DNA from: Comamonadaceae bacterium
Lineage (GTDB): Bacteria; Pseudomonadota; Gammaproteobacteria; Burkholderiales; Rhodocyclaceae
Length of the DNA: 62,988 bases
Assembly: GCA_029255645.1 (NCBI GenBank)
Contig: JANLJE010000025.1
Coordinates: 1 to 62,988 of the forward strand
Direction: 5' to 3'
In this document: positions 9,107 through 19,999 of the stretch, piece after piece
How positions within the stretch are numbered: the first letter of the stretch is position 1
Layout of the letters: every line of letters begins with the position of its first letter
Notes under the pieces: generated by a model
Told to the model about the DNA's origin: nothing
Database searches by the model: none
What the model saw: only the letters and a program-made list of their open reading frames with translations
Position numbers and translations under genes: made by a program

Positions 9107-10504
9107 TCAGCCGTTTAAGAGGGGACCCAGCAGGCGACTCAAATCATTGAAAAAAGCGAAAGCCATCAGGGTAAACAGCAGGGTGAGGCCGATTTGCTGC
9201 CCCCACGCCATGACCCGTTCAGAGAGCGGACCCCCCTTGATGACTTCGAGAGCATGATACATCAAATGCCCCCCATCCAATACGGGGATGGGCAGCAGGT
9301 TGAGGATGCCGAGACTGATACTCACGAGGGCCATGAATTTGAGGTAATAGTCCAGCCCCAGCCTGGCGGACTGGCCTGCGTAGTCGGCAATGGTGACCGG
9401 GCCGGAGAGGTTTTTCCAGGAAGCTTCGCCGGTCAGCATCTTGCCGAACATCACCAGGCTGAAGACGGATTTGTCCCAGGTTTCCCGCACGGCACGGAGC
9501 GCTGCGTCGAGGCAGCCATAGCGAACGAACCCCTTGATCTCCGGCTGTCCCTCCAGGCTCGCCTCCGCTACGGAAACCCCGATCCGCCCGATGCGCAAGC
9601 CCTGTTCTTCGATGACCTGCGGCGTGATTTGCACCTGGAAGCGGTTGGCTCCCCGCAACATGTCAAACATCATGGCCTGGCCCGGAGATTGCCGGATGGC
9701 CTCCACCACCTCATCCCAGGTCGCTATCGGTTTTTGATCGATGGCAACAAAAATATCGCCGGCCTGCAATCTTGCCGCCGCCCCGGGACTGCCGGCCTGA
9801 ATCCCGCCCACCACCGGCAAAATGGCGGGACGGTAAAAACGCAGGCCCAGGCTGGCAAAGGCATCCTTTTCCCAGCCCTGTTCGGCCAGGGAGCCGAGGG
9901 CAAGATGGCGGAACACACGTCCCCCGCCGAGCGGCTGCAGTTCCAGTTCCACACTGTTCTGCTGGGTGGCCTTGTGTAATAACAACCACTGGAAGTCCTG
10001 CCAGGTTTGTACCGCTTCTCCGTCGACGCGAAGGACCCGGTCGCCATTGGCAATTCCGGCCCTGGCAGCAGGGGATTCGGCGACAGGAGGCCCGAGTACG
10101 GGGCGCAATTCCTCGCTACCGTGCCAGAACAATCCCCAGTAGATCAGGATGGCGAGCAGGAAATTGGCCAGCGGGCCGGCCACCACGATGATACTGCGCC
10201 GTCCCACACTTTGCCGGTTGTAGGCCCGGTGCAATTCATGAGCCGAGACCTCCCCTTCCCGCTCGTCCAGCATGCGCACATAGCCCCCCAGGGGCAGAAG
10301 GCTGAGCGACCACTCGGTCTGATCCGGGCCGTACCGGCGACTCCAGATGATGGGTCCGAAACCTGCACAAAACCGCAGTATCTTGACGCCGCAAAGCCGG
10401 GCCGCGACAAAGTGGCCGAACTCGTGCACCACGACCAGCACCCCGAGAACGAGGATGAAGGCGCCCAGGTAAAAAGGAAGGTCACTCAAAGGAAGGTCGC
10501 TCAT
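9107..10504 (-). CDS. rseP: RIP metalloprotease RseP (site-2 protease)
   Basis: A 465-residue inner-membrane zinc protease that cleaves anti-sigma factors and leftover signal peptides within the membrane. The zinc motif H-E-F-G-H is at residues 27-31 in the first membrane segment. Two PDZ domains occupy roughly residues 125-290. The second catalytic segment, [15 protein letters not shown], lies in a C-terminal membrane helix. It overlaps dxr by 4 bp (ATGA). The dxr-rseP-bamA order is standard. Confidence 0.96.
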   Translation of the reverse strand: MSDLPLSDLPFYLGAFILVLGVLVVVHEFGHFVAARLCGVKILRFCAGFGPIIWSRRYGPDQTEWSLSLLPLGGYVRMLDEREGEVSAHELHRAYNRQSVGRRSIIVVAGPLANFLLAILIYWGLFWHGSEELRPVLGPPVAESPAARAGIANGDRVLRVDGEAVQTWQDFQWLLLHKATQQNSVELELQPLGGGRVFRHLALGSLAEQGWEKDAFASLGLRFYRPAILPVVGGIQAGSPGAAARLQAGDIFVAIDQKPIATWDEVVEAIRQSPGQAMMFDMLRGANRFQVQITPQVIEEQGLRIGRIGVSVAEASLEGQPEIKGFVRYGCLDAALRAVRETWDKSVFSLVMFGKMLTGEASWKNLSGPVTIADYAGQSARLGLDYYLKFMALVSISLGILNLLPIPVLDGGHLMYHALEVIKGGPLSERVMAWGQQIGLTLLFTLMAFAFFNDLSRLLGPLLNG

Positions 10505-11706
10505 GAGCCGCCCCGGTTCATGCCGCAGAGCAGTTCCCCGGCTCGGCTTCGGGCCAGGGCATCGGCCGCCTTCACCTGCTCCAGGGTATCGGCCGCCGAG
10601 ACCGGCAGGGCTTCCAGCACCGCCGCCACCAAGCGTGCAATTCCGGGGAATGTCAGCTGCCGCTTCAGGAATGCTTCCACGGCCACCTCATTGGCAGCAT
10701 TCAGAATGGCAGGGGCCGTTCCACCGGCTGCGAGCGCCTCATAGGCCAATTTCAGACAGGGAAACCGTTGAAAATCAGGTGCCTGGAAATCCAGCCGGGC
10801 AATCTGGAAAAGATCCAGGGGAGGAACGCCTGCCTCGATCCGCTCGGGATAAGCCAGCGCGTGGGCAATCGGGGTACGCATGTCGGGATTGCCCAGTTGG
10901 GCCAGCACGGAACCATCCACATACTCCACCAGGGAGTGAATGACGCTCTGGGGGTGTACGACCACCTGAATTTTTTCTCCGGGCACCCCGAACAGCCAGC
11001 GAGCTTCGATCAATTCCAGGCCTTTGTTCATCATGGAGGCGGAATCCACGGAAATCTTGCGCCCCATGACCCAGTTGGGATGGGCGCAGGCCTGCTCCGG
11101 CGTGACATGTTCAAGGTCTGCCGGCGCCAGATTGCAAAAAGGGCCCCCGGAAGCCGTCAGCAGAATGCGTCGCACCCCGCTTTCGGCCAGGCCGGGGCGA
11201 AAACCAGCGGGCAAGGACTGGAAGATGGCATTGTGTTCGCTATCGACCGGCAGCAGCGTCGCCCCATGCCGGGCAACGGCCTCCATGAACAGCGCCCCGG
11301 CGGTCACCAGGGCTTCCTTGTTGGCCAAAAGCACCCGTTTGCCCTGTTCGACCGCGGCCAGGGTAGGCGCCAGGCCGGCTGCCCCGACGATGGCGGCCAT
11401 CACGGTATCCGCCTCGGGCGCCGCCGCTACCTGACACAGGGCTTCAGGGCCGTGCAGCACCTGGGTTTCGAGGCCCAGGGACTGGAGTGTGGACTGCAGG
11501 CGCCCCGCCAGATCCGCATCACCCACCACGGCAAAGTCGGGCCGGAATTCACGGCATTGATCCCGCAGCTTTTCCCATTGGCGGTGCGCACAAAGTGCGA
11601 AGGCCCGGTAACGCTGCGGGTGACGCCGGATTAGATCCAGGGTGTTTTCGCCAATGGAACCCGTTGAACCGAGAAGGGTGATTTGACGCATGGGAATTTG
11701 ACGCAT
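10501..11706 (-). CDS. dxr: 1-deoxy-D-xylulose 5-phosphate reductoisomerase
   Basis: About 401 residues. It converts DXP to MEP with NADPH in the non-mevalonate isoprenoid pathway. The N-terminal nucleotide-binding motif [17 protein letters not shown], the [11 protein letters not shown] loop and the metal-binding [11 protein letters not shown] segment are all present. The start region is duplicated: a 15-bp unit carrying the ATG occurs twice, so ATGs at 11706 and 11691 both fit, the first adding five residues (MRQIP). I take 11706. Neither has a clear Shine-Dalgarno, which suggests coupling to cdsA, which ends 5 bp upstream. Confidence 0.95.
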   Translation of the reverse strand: MRQIPMRQITLLGSTGSIGENTLDLIRRHPQRYRAFALCAHRQWEKLRDQCREFRPDFAVVGDADLAGRLQSTLQSLGLETQVLHGPEALCQVAAAPEADTVMAAIVGAAGLAPTLAAVEQGKRVLLANKEALVTAGALFMEAVARHGATLLPVDSEHNAIFQSLPAGFRPGLAESGVRRILLTASGGPFCNLAPADLEHVTPEQACAHPNWVMGRKISVDSASMMNKGLELIEARWLFGVPGEKIQVVVHPQSVIHSLVEYVDGSVLAQLGNPDMRTPIAHALAYPERIEAGVPPLDLFQIARLDFQAPDFQRFPCLKLAYEALAAGGTAPAILNAANEVAVEAFLKRQLTFPGIARLVAAVLEALPVSAADTLEQVKAADALARSRAGELLCGMNRGGS

Positions 11707-11714
11707 GGGAATCA
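11691..11714. repeat. 15-bp tandem duplication at the dxr start
   Basis: The sequence around the dxr start codon is duplicated head to tail with a 15-bp period. This creates two in-frame ATG codons (11691 and 11706) that both begin M-R-Q-I. The duplication adds exactly five codons, so the frame is kept. Confidence 0.8.
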
Positions 11715-12524
11715 GGCCGCGATCAACAGGAGGCAACAAGCCGAAACAGGCAGGATGGCCGTCAGGCTGTCGATGCGGTCAAGAATCCCGCCGTGCCCCG
11801 GCAGCAACTGGCTGCTGTCCTTGATCCCGGCCAGGCGTTTCATCAAGGACTCGAACAGGTCGCCGAACACGCTGACGGCCGTCAGCAGCATCAGGATGAG
11901 GGCCCAGGCAAGCGCGCCCACCCCGGCCTGGGGACCGATGGAAAAACCCAGGATCAGGACGCCAGCGACGGCCCCGGCCACCCCTTCCCAGGTCTTGCCG
12001 GGGCTGATCGAGGGAGCCAGTTTGTGCTTGCCAAAAGCGCGCCCGGTAAAATAAGCGGCGCTATCCGCCACCCAGGCAATGCTCAGCACGGTCAGCAGGG
12101 GCAGCACCCCCAGGGCACGGAACTGGACAATCGCCAACCAGGCCGGCAGCAGAACCATGAGGCCGGGCCAGATGCCGATGGCGCCTTTACAGTTCCAGCG
12201 GCGGCGGATCCAGAAGGGGACCAGCACCAGCCAGAACAGCGCCGCCAGGCCATAGACCCAGAGCAAAGCCGGCCTCAGTGCTGCGTCAGGCCACTGCAAC
12301 AGGGCAGGAAAGAACATGACAAGCAGCACCATCAGGATAAAGAGGCCAGCGCCGTAGCACTTGCGTGCGCCTTCGGAAAAAGTGGCCAGCGCCCCCCATT
12401 CCCAGGCCCCCAGGGCCGTCACTGCGGCCATCAGGATGGCCCAGCCCGCTTGCGGCAACCAGAGCATGGCCGGCACCAGCACAAGCAGCATGAGAAAGGC
12501 GGTGATCACGCGTACTTCAAGCAT
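11712..12524 (-). CDS. cdsA: Phosphatidate cytidylyltransferase
   Basis: A 270-residue polytopic inner-membrane enzyme that makes CDP-diacylglycerol, the precursor of membrane phospholipids. Hydrophobic segments run through the whole length. The C-terminal part carries the CdsA signature region ([13 protein letters not shown], then [13 protein letters not shown], then [19 protein letters not shown]). It overlaps uppS by 8 bp and lies upstream of dxr. Confidence 0.95.
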   Translation of the reverse strand: MLEVRVITAFLMLLVLVPAMLWLPQAGWAILMAAVTALGAWEWGALATFSEGARKCYGAGLFILMVLLVMFFPALLQWPDAALRPALLWVYGLAALFWLVLVPFWIRRRWNCKGAIGIWPGLMVLLPAWLAIVQFRALGVLPLLTVLSIAWVADSAAYFTGRAFGKHKLAPSISPGKTWEGVAGAVAGVLILGFSIGPQAGVGALAWALILMLLTAVSVFGDLFESLMKRLAGIKDSSQLLPGHGGILDRIDSLTAILPVSACCLLLIAA

Positions 12525-13281
12525 TGCCGGATTGATCCGTCAGTTGTTCGCTGGTGCGCCCGAAGCGGCGCTCACGCCCCTGGTAGGACTGGATCGCCAG
12601 GCCCAGGGCGTTGGCGCCAAACTCGGGCCAGAGGGTTTCCGTGAAATAGAGCTCGGCATAGGCGAGTTGCCAGAGCAAGAAATTGCTGACCCGTTGTTCG
12701 CCGCCGGTACGGATGAACAGATCCGGCTCGGGCGCGAAATGGGTGGATAGATAGGGTTCCAGATCGGTTTCCGTCCAGTTGCCAGCCTTGTCCGACGCGG
12801 CGGCAGTGAGCCGGTTGACGGCCTGGAGAATATCCCAGCGCCCTCCATAGTTGGCCGCGATGGTGAGATGCAGGCGGGTATTGCCGGCGGTGACGGCCTC
12901 GGCATGGTGGATCAGTTCCTGCAGGCGGGCGTCGAAGCGCGATAAATCACCGATGACGCGCAGACGCACACCGTTACGATCGAGTTTATCCACTTCCTGC
13001 TGCAGGGCCGTGACAAACAGCCGCATCAGCAGGCTGACCTCTTCCTCCGGGCGGCGCCAGTTTTCGGAACTGAAGGCAAACAGGGTCAGATATTCGACCC
13101 CGCGTTCGATACAGGCCCGCACGATTTCGCGCACGGATTCGATGCCCTTGACATGACCGGCGACCCGCGGCAGGAAACGTTTCTTGGCCCAACGGCCATT
13201 GCCATCCATGATGATGGCGATATGACGGGGTACCGGCAGGCGCTCCGGTACATCCCGTGTTGCACTTTTGAAAAATGACAC
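12517..13281 (-). CDS. uppS: Undecaprenyl diphosphate synthase
   Basis: A 254-residue cis-prenyltransferase that elongates FPP to the C55 carrier used for peptidoglycan and O-antigen. The signature [16 protein letters not shown] holds the catalytic Asp and the P-loop-like segment. [11 protein letters not shown] and the C-terminal [20 protein letters not shown] and TLWPEF motifs are present. The start codon is GTG at 13281 with no strong Shine-Dalgarno. It is 18 bp downstream of frr and overlaps cdsA. Confidence 0.95.
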   Translation of the reverse strand: MSFFKSATRDVPERLPVPRHIAIIMDGNGRWAKKRFLPRVAGHVKGIESVREIVRACIERGVEYLTLFAFSSENWRRPEEEVSLLMRLFVTALQQEVDKLDRNGVRLRVIGDLSRFDARLQELIHHAEAVTAGNTRLHLTIAANYGGRWDILQAVNRLTAAASDKAGNWTETDLEPYLSTHFAPEPDLFIRTGGEQRVSNFLLWQLAYAELYFTETLWPEFGANALGLAIQSYQGRERRFGRTSEQLTDQSGNA

Positions 13282-13299
13282 TCAGACGTTGCCTTGACC

Positions 13300-13857
13300 T
13301 TAAACAGCCATCAGTTCGCTCTCTTTTTGAGCGAGCATCTTGTCGACTTCGGCCACGTATTTATCGGTGAGCTTCTGGATCTCTTCCTGGGTACGACGTT
13401 CGTCGTCCTCGGAGATTTCCTTGTTCTTGACGGCTTCCTTGAGGGCATTGTTGGCGTCCCGGCGCAGGTTGCGGATCGCCACCTTGGCATTTTCCCCCTC
13501 GCCCTTCACCACCTTGGTCAGATCGCGGCGACGCTCCTCGGTCAGGGCCGGCATGGGGATGCGGATCAACTCGCCCTGGGAAGAAGGATTGAGCCCCAGA
13601 TCGGACTCACGAATGGCCTTCTCCACCTTGGCGGCCATGGGCTTCTCCCAGACCTGGACACCCAGGGTCCGGGCATCGACCAGGGTCACATTGGCGACCT
13701 GATTGATCGGCACCAGGGAGCCGTAATACTCCACCTGGACATGATCCAGAATCCCGGTATGGGCCCGGCCGGTCCGGATCTTGGCCAGGTCGTTCTTGAG
13801 GGCGTCGATGGATTTCTGCATCTTCCCTTCGGTGGTTTTCTTGAGTTCGGCAATCAT
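13300..13857 (-). CDS. frr: Ribosome recycling factor
   Basis: A 185-residue RRF, the family's exact length, which splits post-termination ribosomes together with EF-G. The N-terminal helix has [22 protein letters not shown], the conserved arginine-rich turn. The C-terminal three-helix bundle has [25 protein letters not shown]. It follows pyrH by 12 bp, as in most proteobacteria. Confidence 0.97.
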   Translation of the reverse strand: MIAELKKTTEGKMQKSIDALKNDLAKIRTGRAHTGILDHVQVEYYGSLVPINQVANVTLVDARTLGVQVWEKPMAAKVEKAIRESDLGLNPSSQGELIRIPMPALTEERRRDLTKVVKGEGENAKVAIRNLRRDANNALKEAVKNKEISEDDERRTQEEIQKLTDKYVAEVDKMLAQKESELMAV

Positions 13858-13869
13858 CTCTGACCTCGT

Positions 13870-14586
13870 TCAGCAATACACCAGGGTTCCTTCGTTCTCG
13901 CCGCAAACCACGCGTTTCAGGGCCCCCGGCTTGAAAATCGAAAAGACATTGATGGGCAGCTTCTGATCCCGGCACAGGGCAAAAGCGGTCGCATCCATCA
14001 CCGCCAGATTGTTGGCGATGGCTTCGTTGAAACTGATCTGCTCGAAACGGGTGGCGTTGGCATCCTTCTTGGGGTCCGCCGTGTAAATGCCATCCACCTT
14101 GGTGGCTTTGAGCACGATCTCGGCACCGATTTCGGAACCGCGCAGGGCAGCGGCGGTGTCGGTGGTAAAGAAGGGGTTGCCGGTACCGGCACCAAAGATG
14201 ACGATCTTGCCCTCTTCCAGATAGCGGATGGCCTTGCCACGAATGTAAGGCTCGACCACCTGCTCGATATTCAGCGCCGATTGCACCCGGCCATTCAAGC
14301 CGGCCTGACGCATGGCATCGGACAGGGCCATGGCATTCATCACCGTGGCCAGCATGCCCATGTAGTCGGCGGTGGCGCGATCCATGCCGGTGGCGGTGCC
14401 CGCCATGCCCCGGAAGATGTTGCCGCCGCCGATCACCACACCAATCTCCACCCCCAGGTCAGCCACCGCCTTGATCTCGCCGACGATGGTGCTGATGGTC
14501 TGCGGATTGATGCCGTAGGCATCGCTCCCCATCAGGGCCTCACCGGACAACTTCAACAAGATGCGCTTGTACTTGGGAGTGGTCAT
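13870..14586 (-). CDS. pyrH: Uridylate kinase
   Basis: A 238-residue amino-acid-kinase fold enzyme that phosphorylates UMP to UDP. It begins with [14 protein letters not shown] and has [12 protein letters not shown], the [14 protein letters not shown] substrate loop and [17 protein letters not shown] good ribosome binding site (AGGAG, about 6 bp before the ATG) is present. It is 12 bp after tsf and 12 bp before frr. Confidence 0.97.
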   Translation of the reverse strand: MTTPKYKRILLKLSGEALMGSDAYGINPQTISTIVGEIKAVADLGVEIGVVIGGGNIFRGMAGTATGMDRATADYMGMLATVMNAMALSDAMRQAGLNGRVQSALNIEQVVEPYIRGKAIRYLEEGKIVIFGAGTGNPFFTTDTAAALRGSEIGAEIVLKATKVDGIYTADPKKDANATRFEQISFNEAIANNLAVMDATAFALCRDQKLPINVFSIFKPGALKRVVCGENEGTLVYC

Positions 14587-14598
14587 GGTTTCTCCTGA

Positions 14599-15492
14599 TT
14601 ACTTCTGGGCCGCCGCCGCCTGAGCCGCCACTTCAGCGGCAAAGTCAGTCACCTTCTTCTCGATGCCCTCGCCCACCACATAGAGGACGAAACCGGCGAT
14701 CGAGGCTCCCTTCCTCTTCAGGAGCTGCTCCACGGTTTCCTTGCCGTCCTCGGCCTTGACGAAGACCTGGTTGAGCAGGGTGACTTCCTTGAGGAACTTC
14801 TGCACGCTGCCTTCGGCGATCTTTTCCAGCATGGCTTCCGGCTTGCCGGACTCCCGGGCCTTTTCGATGGCGACGCGACGTTCGGCTTCGATCAGGGCGG
14901 CATCCACGCCGCTGGCATCGAGGGACTTGGGTTTGCTGGCCGCAATGTGCATGGCCAGGTCGCGACCCAGCTGCTCGTCGCCGCCCACCAGATCCAGCAA
15001 CACGCCGATCCTGGCGCCGCCGTGAATGTAGGAAACCAGCTTGCCCTTGGCCTCGATGCGGTTGAAGCGGCGGAGGGTCATGTTTTCGCCGATCTTGCCG
15101 ACCAGGGCAGCACGGGTAGATTCCACGGTACCATCGCCCAGCGGCAGGGCGGACAGGGCCTCCACATCGGCGGGAGCCTTGGTGGCAACCAGTCTGGCAC
15201 AATCCGCCACCAGATTCAGGAAGTCGTCGTTCTTGGCCACGAAATCGGTTTCGCAGTTCACTTCCAGGATGGCGCCCAGCTTGGCATCCTCGGAAATGTA
15301 AATGCCGACCACCCCTTCAGCCGTCACGCGTGTCGCGGCCTTGCTGGCCTTGCTGCCCAGCTTGACGCGCAAAATTTCTTCGGCACGCGCCATGTCGCCA
15401 GCAGCTTCAGTCAGTGCCTTCTTGCATTCCATCATGGGCGCGTCAGTCTTCTCGCGCAGTTCCTTGACCATGCCTGCGGTAATTTCCGCCAT
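14599..15492 (-). CDS. tsf: Elongation factor Ts
   Basis: A 297-residue nucleotide exchange factor for EF-Tu. The N-terminal UBA-like domain ([26 protein letters not shown]) contains the T-D-A-P/G-M-M-E/D-C-K signature. The [10 protein letters not shown] segment of the core, which contacts EF-Tu, follows near residue 80. The ATG at 15492 has a GGAG sequence 7 bp upstream. The open frame extends farther upstream, but the extra residues are not part of the family. It is preceded by a hairpin in the rpsB-tsf gap. Confidence 0.97.
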   Translation of the reverse strand: MAEITAGMVKELREKTDAPMMECKKALTEAAGDMARAEEILRVKLGSKASKAATRVTAEGVVGIYISEDAKLGAILEVNCETDFVAKNDDFLNLVADCARLVATKAPADVEALSALPLGDGTVESTRAALVGKIGENMTLRRFNRIEAKGKLVSYIHGGARIGVLLDLVGGDEQLGRDLAMHIAASKPKSLDASGVDAALIEAERRVAIEKARESGKPEAMLEKIAEGSVQKFLKEVTLLNQVFVKAEDGKETVEQLLKRKGASIAGFVLYVVGEGIEKKVTDFAAEVAAQAAAAQK

Positions 15493-15529
15493 CTTCAACT
15501 CCGGGAATATCGAATTAATGTAAACAAGA

Positions 15530-15566
15530 ATGGCGAAGCATAAAGACACGCTTCAGGCTTCGCCAT
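15530..15566 (-). terminator. Perfect 10-bp hairpin between rpsB and tsf
   Basis: Arms at 15530-15539 and 15557-15566 are perfect 10-bp reverse complements with a 17-nt loop. On the transcribed strand the structure is followed by a short T-rich stretch rather than a clean U-run. It fits a partial terminator or processing site that reduces tsf expression relative to rpsB. Function is inferred. Confidence 0.5.
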
Positions 15567-15576
15567 GACAGCAAAG

Positions 15577-16326
15577 TTACTCTGCAGATTCTTCTTCGAC
15601 TTCGACGAATTCTTCGTCGGAACCGGCACCCACGATTTCCTGCAGCGCCATGCTGCGGCCTTCGAGCACGGCATCTGCCACGCCACGGGCGTACAGGCGG
15701 ATGGCCCGGGAAGAGTCGTCATTGCCGGGGATCACATAATCCACACCCGCGGGGGTGTGGTTGGTATCGACCACGCCGATCACGGGGATGCCGAGCTTGT
15801 TGGCTTCAGTCACGGTGATCTTGTGGTAGCCGACGTCCACCACGAAGATGGCATCAGGCAGACCATTCATGTCCTTGATGCCGCCGATGGCCTTCTGCAG
15901 CTTTGCCAGCTCACGGGAAAAGGTCAGCGCTTCCTTCTTGGGCATGCGCTCCAGCTCACCCGCTTCCACGGCAGCTTCCATATCCTTCAGGCGCTTGATG
16001 GACTGCTTCACGGTCTTGAAGTTGGTCAGCATGCCACCCAGCCAGCGTTGATCCACATAGGGAACACCGGCACGACGGGCTTCTTCCGCGATGATTTCGC
16101 GGGCCTGACGCTTGGTGGAAACAAACAGCACGGTGCCCCGATTGGCCGCGAGCTTCTTGACGAACTCCATGGCTTCGTTGTACTTGGCCAGGGTCTTTTC
16201 CAGGTTGACGATGTGAATCTTGTTGCGGGCACCGAAGATGTAGGGAGCCATCCTGGGGTTCCAGAAACGGGTCTGGTGACCGAAGTGGACACCGGCTTCC
16301 AGCATTTGACGCATGGTTACAGACAT
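15577..16326 (-). CDS. rpsB: 30S ribosomal protein S2
   Basis: A 249-residue ribosomal protein uS2. It starts [26 protein letters not shown], the near-universal N-terminus, and has the later family segment [32 protein letters not shown]-type strand. The C-terminus is acidic ([12 protein letters not shown]). Ribosome binding site GGAG is 7 bp upstream of the ATG. It is the first gene of the long minus-strand operon. Its leader is long and structured (see the separate entries), consistent with the S2 autoregulation known in E. coli. Confidence 0.98.
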   Translation of the reverse strand: MSVTMRQMLEAGVHFGHQTRFWNPRMAPYIFGARNKIHIVNLEKTLAKYNEAMEFVKKLAANRGTVLFVSTKRQAREIIAEEARRAGVPYVDQRWLGGMLTNFKTVKQSIKRLKDMEAAVEAGELERMPKKEALTFSRELAKLQKAIGGIKDMNGLPDAIFVVDVGYHKITVTEANKLGIPVIGVVDTNHTPAGVDYVIPGNDDSSRAIRLYARGVADAVLEGRSMALQEIVGAGSDEEFVEVEEESAE

Positions 16327-16354
16327 TGCAAAACTCCATTAAGGGTTATACCGC

Positions 16355-16407
16355 CACCTGCCGCCAACGTCGCACCCGGGAGGAACGACACCCTTAACGG
16401 GCAGGTG
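16355..16407 (-). promoter_or_regulatory. Possible structured rpsB 5' leader
   Basis: Within the untranslated leader of rpsB, an 8-base segment at 16400-16407 is perfectly complementary to one at 16355-16362. Inside it, GTCG and CGAC segments could extend the structure. The outer pair encloses about 37 nt and ends about 28 nt before the start codon. Feedback control by S2 through its leader is known in E. coli; its presence here is inference from base pairing only. Confidence 0.35.
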
Positions 16408-16468
16408 TGTGGATTTCCGGCCAAACCATTTGAACCGGGTTTCAGCCTGGATCGACTGAAACTTTTCA

Positions 16469-16498
16469 ATTATAGCAGTCTGCAACGCCACAAGACAA
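16469..16498 (-). promoter_or_regulatory. Predicted sigma-70 promoter for rpsB operon
   Basis: On the minus strand a perfect TATAAT (16474-16469) lies 18 bp downstream of TTGTCT (16498-16493), a 4/6 match to the -35 consensus. Transcription would begin near 16462, giving a leader of about 135 nt before rpsB. It is the only strong candidate seen in the rpsB-map divergent gap. Confidence 0.6.
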
Positions 16499-16604
16499 AG
16501 CCCGAATACAAAGTCGAAGCACACGGGAACTTCGTGCGCGGCCAAATTGCCCAATGGCGTCACCATCCCTTATCCTTGCCGCCTCGCTGAACAGAAAAAA
16601 TTTC

Positions 16605-17399
16605 ATGACCATTCACATCAAGACCCCTGAAGAAATCGAAAAAATGCGGATTGCATGCCGGCTGGCCTCGGAAGTGCTCGATTACATCACCCCCCTGGTC
16701 AAAACCGGCGTCACGACCGAGGAAATCGACCGGCTCTGTCATGACTACATGGTCAATGAACTAGGCTGCATCTCCGCCTGCCTGAACTACACGCCTCCCG
16801 GTTACAAGCCTTACTCCAAGGCCATTTGCACCTCCATCAACCATCAGGTCTGCCATGGCCTGCCCAATGACCGCCCCCTCAAGAACGGCGACATCGTCAA
16901 TCTGGACATCACCGTCATCAAGGATGGTTTTCATGGTGACACCAGCCGCATGTTCTGCGTCGGCGAACCTTCGATCCAGGCCAAGCGGCTGTGCGACATC
17001 ACCTATGAATGCCTGTGGCTGGGCATCAAGGCCGTCAAACCCGGGGGCTACCTGGGTGATATCGGTGCCGTGATCCAGAAACATGCTGAAAAAAACGGTT
17101 ATTCCGTGGTGCGTGAATTCTGCGGGCATGGCATCGGCCGCAAATTCCATGAAGATCCTCAGGTCCTGCATTACGGCAAGGCGGGTACCGGCACTAAGTT
17201 GCAGCCGGGAATGATTTTCACCATCGAGCCCATGATCAATGCCGGCAAGGCCGCAATCCGCGAACTGCCCGATGGCTGGACCATCGTCACCAAGGACCGC
17301 AGCCTTTCGGCCCAGTGGGAACACACCATCCTGGTCACCGAAACCGGCTTCGAGGTGCTCACCACCTCGGCCGCCAGCCCTCCTCCTCCCACCTTGTGA
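16605..17399 (+). CDS. map: Methionine aminopeptidase, type I
   Basis: A 264-residue enzyme that removes the initiator methionine. The five metal ligands of the pita-bread fold lie in recognisable segments: [19 protein letters not shown] (two Asp), [17 protein letters not shown] (His), FTIEPMIN (Glu) and [14 protein letters not shown] (Glu). The ATG at 16605 gives the normal [15 protein letters not shown] start; an upstream ATG at 16554 would add 17 unrelated residues. It is divergent from rpsB and overlaps glnD. Confidence 0.97.
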   Translation: MTIHIKTPEEIEKMRIACRLASEVLDYITPLVKTGVTTEEIDRLCHDYMVNELGCISACLNYTPPGYKPYSKAICTSINHQVCHGLPNDRPLKNGDIVNLDITVIKDGFHGDTSRMFCVGEPSIQAKRLCDITYECLWLGIKAVKPGGYLGDIGAVIQKHAEKNGYSVVREFCGHGIGRKFHEDPQVLHYGKAGTGTKLQPGMIFTIEPMINAGKAAIRELPDGWTIVTKDRSLSAQWEHTILVTETGFEVLTTSAASPPPPTL

Positions 17400-19963
17400 C
17401 CCTGCCTGCCAGCATCCCGGTCAAGCCGCTGCGGGAAAATCTGAAAACCCGCCGCAAGGAACTGGCCTGCCGCTATCAGCAAGACCTGGATGCGGCCACC
17501 TATCTGGAGCAGCACTGTCAGCTGGTCGACACGACCCTGATCGCCCTCTGGAACGCCCTGGACCTGCCCGCTGAACTCGCCCTGGTCGCCGTGGGCGGGT
17601 ATGGCCGGGCCGAGTTGTATCCGGGCTCGGACGTGGATTTGCTGATTCTGCTGCCCGCCGACCCGGATGGCCCTCTCACCGACCGGCTAGAGCAGCTCGT
17701 CGGCCTGTTCTGGGACATCGGTCTTGAAGTCGGCCACAGTGTCCGCACCATTCCCGATTGTGTCCGCGAAGCGGCCGACGACATCACCGTCCAGACCGCC
17801 CTCCTGGAAAACCGGCGGCTGACCGGCAGCCCTGCCCTTCATGAACAGTTCTGCCAGGCGTTTCGCAGCGTCCTCAATCCGCTCAACTTCTTCAAGGCCA
17901 AACGCCTGGAGCAGGAAGAGCGCTACCTGCGCCATCACGAAACCCCCTACAGCCTGGAACCCAACTGCAAGGAAAGCCCCGGCGGCCAGCGTGACCTGCA
18001 GAACATCCTCTGGATCGCCCGGGCCTGCAACTACGGCGCCAGCTGGCAGGACCTGAAGCAGCGCAACTTCATCACCCGGGCAGAACTGATCCAGTTACAG
18101 CGTTGCGAACGCTATCTGCAACACCTGCGCATCCAGTTGCACCTGCTCACCGGCCGGCGTGAAGACCGGCTGCTGTTTGATCACCAGAAGGCCCTGGCCG
18201 ACGCCATGGGGGTGCAGGCCTCGGCCACCAAGCGTGCCTCGGAACAACTGATGCAGGCTTACTACAAGAATGCCAAGCGGGTGACCCAGCTCAACACCAT
18301 CTTGCTGCAGAACATCGCGGCAGACCTGATGCCCGCCGCCAGCACTGCGCCCTGCCGGCTCAATGAACGCTTCCAGGTCATGGGTGACTTTCTCGATGTG
18401 GTCCACGAACAGGTTTTCGAGGAGACCCCTTCTGCCCTGCTGGAAAGTTTCTGGCTGCTGCAACAGCACCCGGACCTGCGCGGCATGACAGCAAGAACCC
18501 TGCGCGCCCTCTGGTGTGGCCGGGACCTGATCACTCCGGCCTTCCGCCGGGACCCGGAAAACCGGCGCCTGTTCCTCAGCCTGTTTCAGAGCGATCAGGG
18601 CGTGGTGCATGAATTCCGGCGCATGAACCAGTACGGCATCCTGGGCCGTTACCTGCCCGCCTTCGGCAAGATCGTCGGGCAGATGCAGCACGACCTGTTC
18701 CATGTCTATACGGTGGATCAGCATATCCTGATGGTCATGCGCAACCTGCGCCGCCTGGCCCTGGAAGAATTCGCGCACGAATATCCTTATTGCAGCCGCC
18801 TGCACAACGCCTTTGCCCGCCCCTGGGTGCTCTACATCGCAGCCTTGTTCCACGACATTGCCAAGGGCCGCGGCGGCGACCATTCCGAACTGGGCATGGT
18901 CGATGCCCGGGAATTCTGCGACAGCCACGGGGTGGATGCCGACGACACGGAACTCATCGTCTGGCTGGTGGGGCATCATCTGATGATGTCCCAGGTGGCC
19001 CAGAAGGAAGACCTGTCCGACCCGGAAGTGATTGCCGCCTTCGCCGCGAAGATGAAGGACCAGCGGCACCTGACCGCCCTCTATCTGCTCACGGTGGCCG
19101 ACATTCGCGGCACCAGCCCCAAGGTCTGGAACAACTGGAAAGCCAAGCTGCTAGAAGACCTGTACCGGCTCTCCTTGCGCTATCTGGAAACCGGCGACAC
19201 CCCGGCACCTCAGGGAGTGATCCAGGAACGCCAGGCCGAAGCCCTGCGCCTGCTGCGCTACTTTGCCCTGTCGGACACGGTGCACGAGCGCCTGTGGAAG
19301 CAACTGGACACGGTCTACTTCTTGCGTCACACGGCCGAAGAAATTGCCTGGCACACCCGTGCCCTGCACTACCGCACCCAGATCGAGAAACCCGTGGTCA
19401 AGGCTCGCCTGAACCCGGGCGGGGGGCTGCAAATCATGGTGTATACGGAGGACCAGCCCGACCTGTTCCTGCGCCTGGTGAGTTTTTTTGCCAAGGCCGG
19501 CTACAGCATCGCCGATGCCAAGATTCATACCACCCGGCACGGCTACGCCCTGGATAGCTTCATTCTTCTGGATGTGGGCAACAACGCCAGCGACCGGGAC
19601 ATGATTGCGGTGATCGAGGCCGAGCTCGGCCGCCACCTGGAATCCGGCCTGCCCGCCGAAGAACCGGCAACCGGACGGCTTTCACGCCAGGTCCGGCACT
19701 TCCCCATCACCCCGGAAATCCACATCCGCCCGGACGAGCGGGAAGACCAGCATGTGCTTGCCCTGGTCGCCGCCGACCGGCCGGGCCTGCTGTTCCACAT
19801 TGCCCAGGTCCTGGCCCGGCACGGCATCGCCCTCAAGGCTGCCCGCATCGCCACCCTGGGCGAACGGGTCGAAGACACTTTCCTGATCGCAGGGCCCGGC
19901 CTGGACAAGAGTGCCACCCGGCTGAAACTCGAGGGCGACCTGCTGGAATTACTGCAGATCTGA
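17396..19963 (+). CDS. glnD: [Protein-PII] uridylyltransferase/uridylyl-removing enzyme
   Basis: A bifunctional sensor of glutamine that uridylylates or deuridylylates PII. About 855 residues. The nucleotidyltransferase motif [17 protein letters not shown] is at about residues 67-83. An HD phosphohydrolase site lies near 483 ([16 protein letters not shown]). Two ACT domains follow at about 690-770 and 780-855, each with a D-x-P/R-G-L-L-type turn. Start: a GTG at 17396 overlaps the map stop (GTGA); the longer frame upstream only repeats map in another frame. Intact. Confidence 0.95.
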   Translation: MTLPASIPVKPLRENLKTRRKELACRYQQDLDAATYLEQHCQLVDTTLIALWNALDLPAELALVAVGGYGRAELYPGSDVDLLILLPADPDGPLTDRLEQLVGLFWDIGLEVGHSVRTIPDCVREAADDITVQTALLENRRLTGSPALHEQFCQAFRSVLNPLNFFKAKRLEQEERYLRHHETPYSLEPNCKESPGGQRDLQNILWIARACNYGASWQDLKQRNFITRAELIQLQRCERYLQHLRIQLHLLTGRREDRLLFDHQKALADAMGVQASATKRASEQLMQAYYKNAKRVTQLNTILLQNIAADLMPAASTAPCRLNERFQVMGDFLDVVHEQVFEETPSALLESFWLLQQHPDLRGMTARTLRALWCGRDLITPAFRRDPENRRLFLSLFQSDQGVVHEFRRMNQYGILGRYLPAFGKIVGQMQHDLFHVYTVDQHILMVMRNLRRLALEEFAHEYPYCSRLHNAFARPWVLYIAALFHDIAKGRGGDHSELGMVDAREFCDSHGVDADDTELIVWLVGHHLMMSQVAQKEDLSDPEVIAAFAAKMKDQRHLTALYLLTVADIRGTSPKVWNNWKAKLLEDLYRLSLRYLETGDTPAPQGVIQERQAEALRLLRYFALSDTVHERLWKQLDTVYFLRHTAEEIAWHTRALHYRTQIEKPVVKARLNPGGGLQIMVYTEDQPDLFLRLVSFFAKAGYSIADAKIHTTRHGYALDSFILLDVGNNASDRDMIAVIEAELGRHLESGLPAEEPATGRLSRQVRHFPITPEIHIRPDEREDQHVLALVAADRPGLLFHIAQVLARHGIALKAARIATLGERVEDTFLIAGPGLDKSATRLKLEGDLLELLQI

Positions 19964-19999
19964 TGCGGCGAGGGTGGTCCTCCGCAACCCCGCAACCCC

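Noticed and set aside
19964-19999. Bidirectional terminator between glnD and the phosphorylase gene
   Set aside because: Only a short bulged stem is seen and no T-run follows on either strand.
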